13,258 nucleotides of DNA from Candidatus Gerdarchaeota archaeon (GTDB lineage Archaea; Asgardarchaeota; Heimdallarchaeia; JABLTI01), in contig JAEORJ010000167.1 of assembly GCA_016840945.1 (NCBI GenBank), positions 1 through 13,258 on the forward strand, read 5' to 3'. Made by a program: the position numbers and the translations under genes. Below, piece by piece: positions 13,170 through 13,258 of this stretch. The notes below the pieces were generated by a model. The model was not told where the DNA came from and searched no databases. It saw only the letters and a list, made by a program, of their open reading frames with translations. Each line of letters starts with the position of its first letter. The stretch's first letter is position 1.

Positions 13170-13258
13170 ATGTCAAAAGCGATAGTTCTCTATAATTCTC
13201 GAACTGGTAATACCAAACAAATAGCATTGAAAATTGCTGAAGGTTTAGGTGTAGAGTG
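13170..13258 (+). CDS. Flavodoxin-family protein, N-terminal fragment cut by the window end
   Basis: Only 29 codons are present. They begin MSKAIVLYNSRTGNT and continue with a KQIALKIAEGL helix. This is the first strand, FMN phosphate-binding loop (S-R-T-G-N-T, fitting the [ST]-x-T-G-N-T pattern) and first helix of a flavodoxin-like fold. The product would bind FMN and carry electrons in the cytosol. Family members include short flavodoxins and fusions (for example A-type flavoproteins), and the fragment cannot tell them apart. Promoter and position suggest an independent gene not tied to the surface cluster. Confidence 0.85.
   Translation, partial: MSKAIVLYNSRTGNTKQIALKIAEGLGVE

Overview
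The window looks like part of an AT-rich archaeal chromosome or metagenome contig; GC appears to be about one third by eye. Candidate promoters are TATA-like boxes, transcript ends are oligo-T tracts, and Shine-Dalgarno sites are short purine runs. The proteins are large secreted or membrane-anchored beta-propellers (LVIVD, VCBS/FG-GAP and PQQ-like families), thrombospondin type-3-like calcium repeats, and a cytosolic winged-helix plus RING-like zinc-finger tail. This mix is most reminiscent of Asgard (Promethearchaeota, Lokiarchaeia-like) genomes. That placement is an inference from style, not from a marker gene.

Layout. Positions 1-128 are a perfect zero-spacer palindrome, most simply a fold-back artefact at a contig end. 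The first gene (to 1666, +) is therefore 5'-truncated; it encodes a surface protein with a jelly-roll-like domain, three Ig-like domains and a C-terminal membrane anchor. It ends in a hairpin/oligo-T terminator. Next comes a 1359-residue protein (1793-5872, +) with a signal peptide, 14 LVIVD repeats (two seven-bladed propellers), calcium-type repeats, nine predicted membrane helices and cytosolic HEAT-like segments. Convergent to it is a 966-residue protein (5917-8817, -) with a signal peptide, an eight-bladed VCBS-like propeller, a long calcium-repeat stalk, one membrane helix, and a cytosolic winged-helix-like region with a zinc ribbon and a RING-like finger. Upstream on the same strand is an 876-residue PQQ-like propeller protein (8946-11576, -) held by an N-terminal signal anchor. 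Diverging from it is a compact secreted seven-bladed LVIVD propeller (11789-12790, +) with a TTG start and a structured leader. After an AT-rich gap the first 29 codons of a flavodoxin-like protein begin at 13170.

How they fit together. All five surface genes would present beta-rich recognition modules outside the cell. Two of them (1793-5872 and 5917-8817) share the plan propeller, calcium stalk ending in a TDPLD-type motif, membrane segment, cytosolic domain. They differ inside: one has a polytopic membrane domain with HEAT-like helices, the other a zinc-finger tail. This suggests a locus for cell-surface recognition, adhesion or outside-to-inside signalling, possibly touching a ubiquitin-like pathway. 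No enzyme or pathway marker in the window proves this. The flavodoxin gene is probably unrelated.
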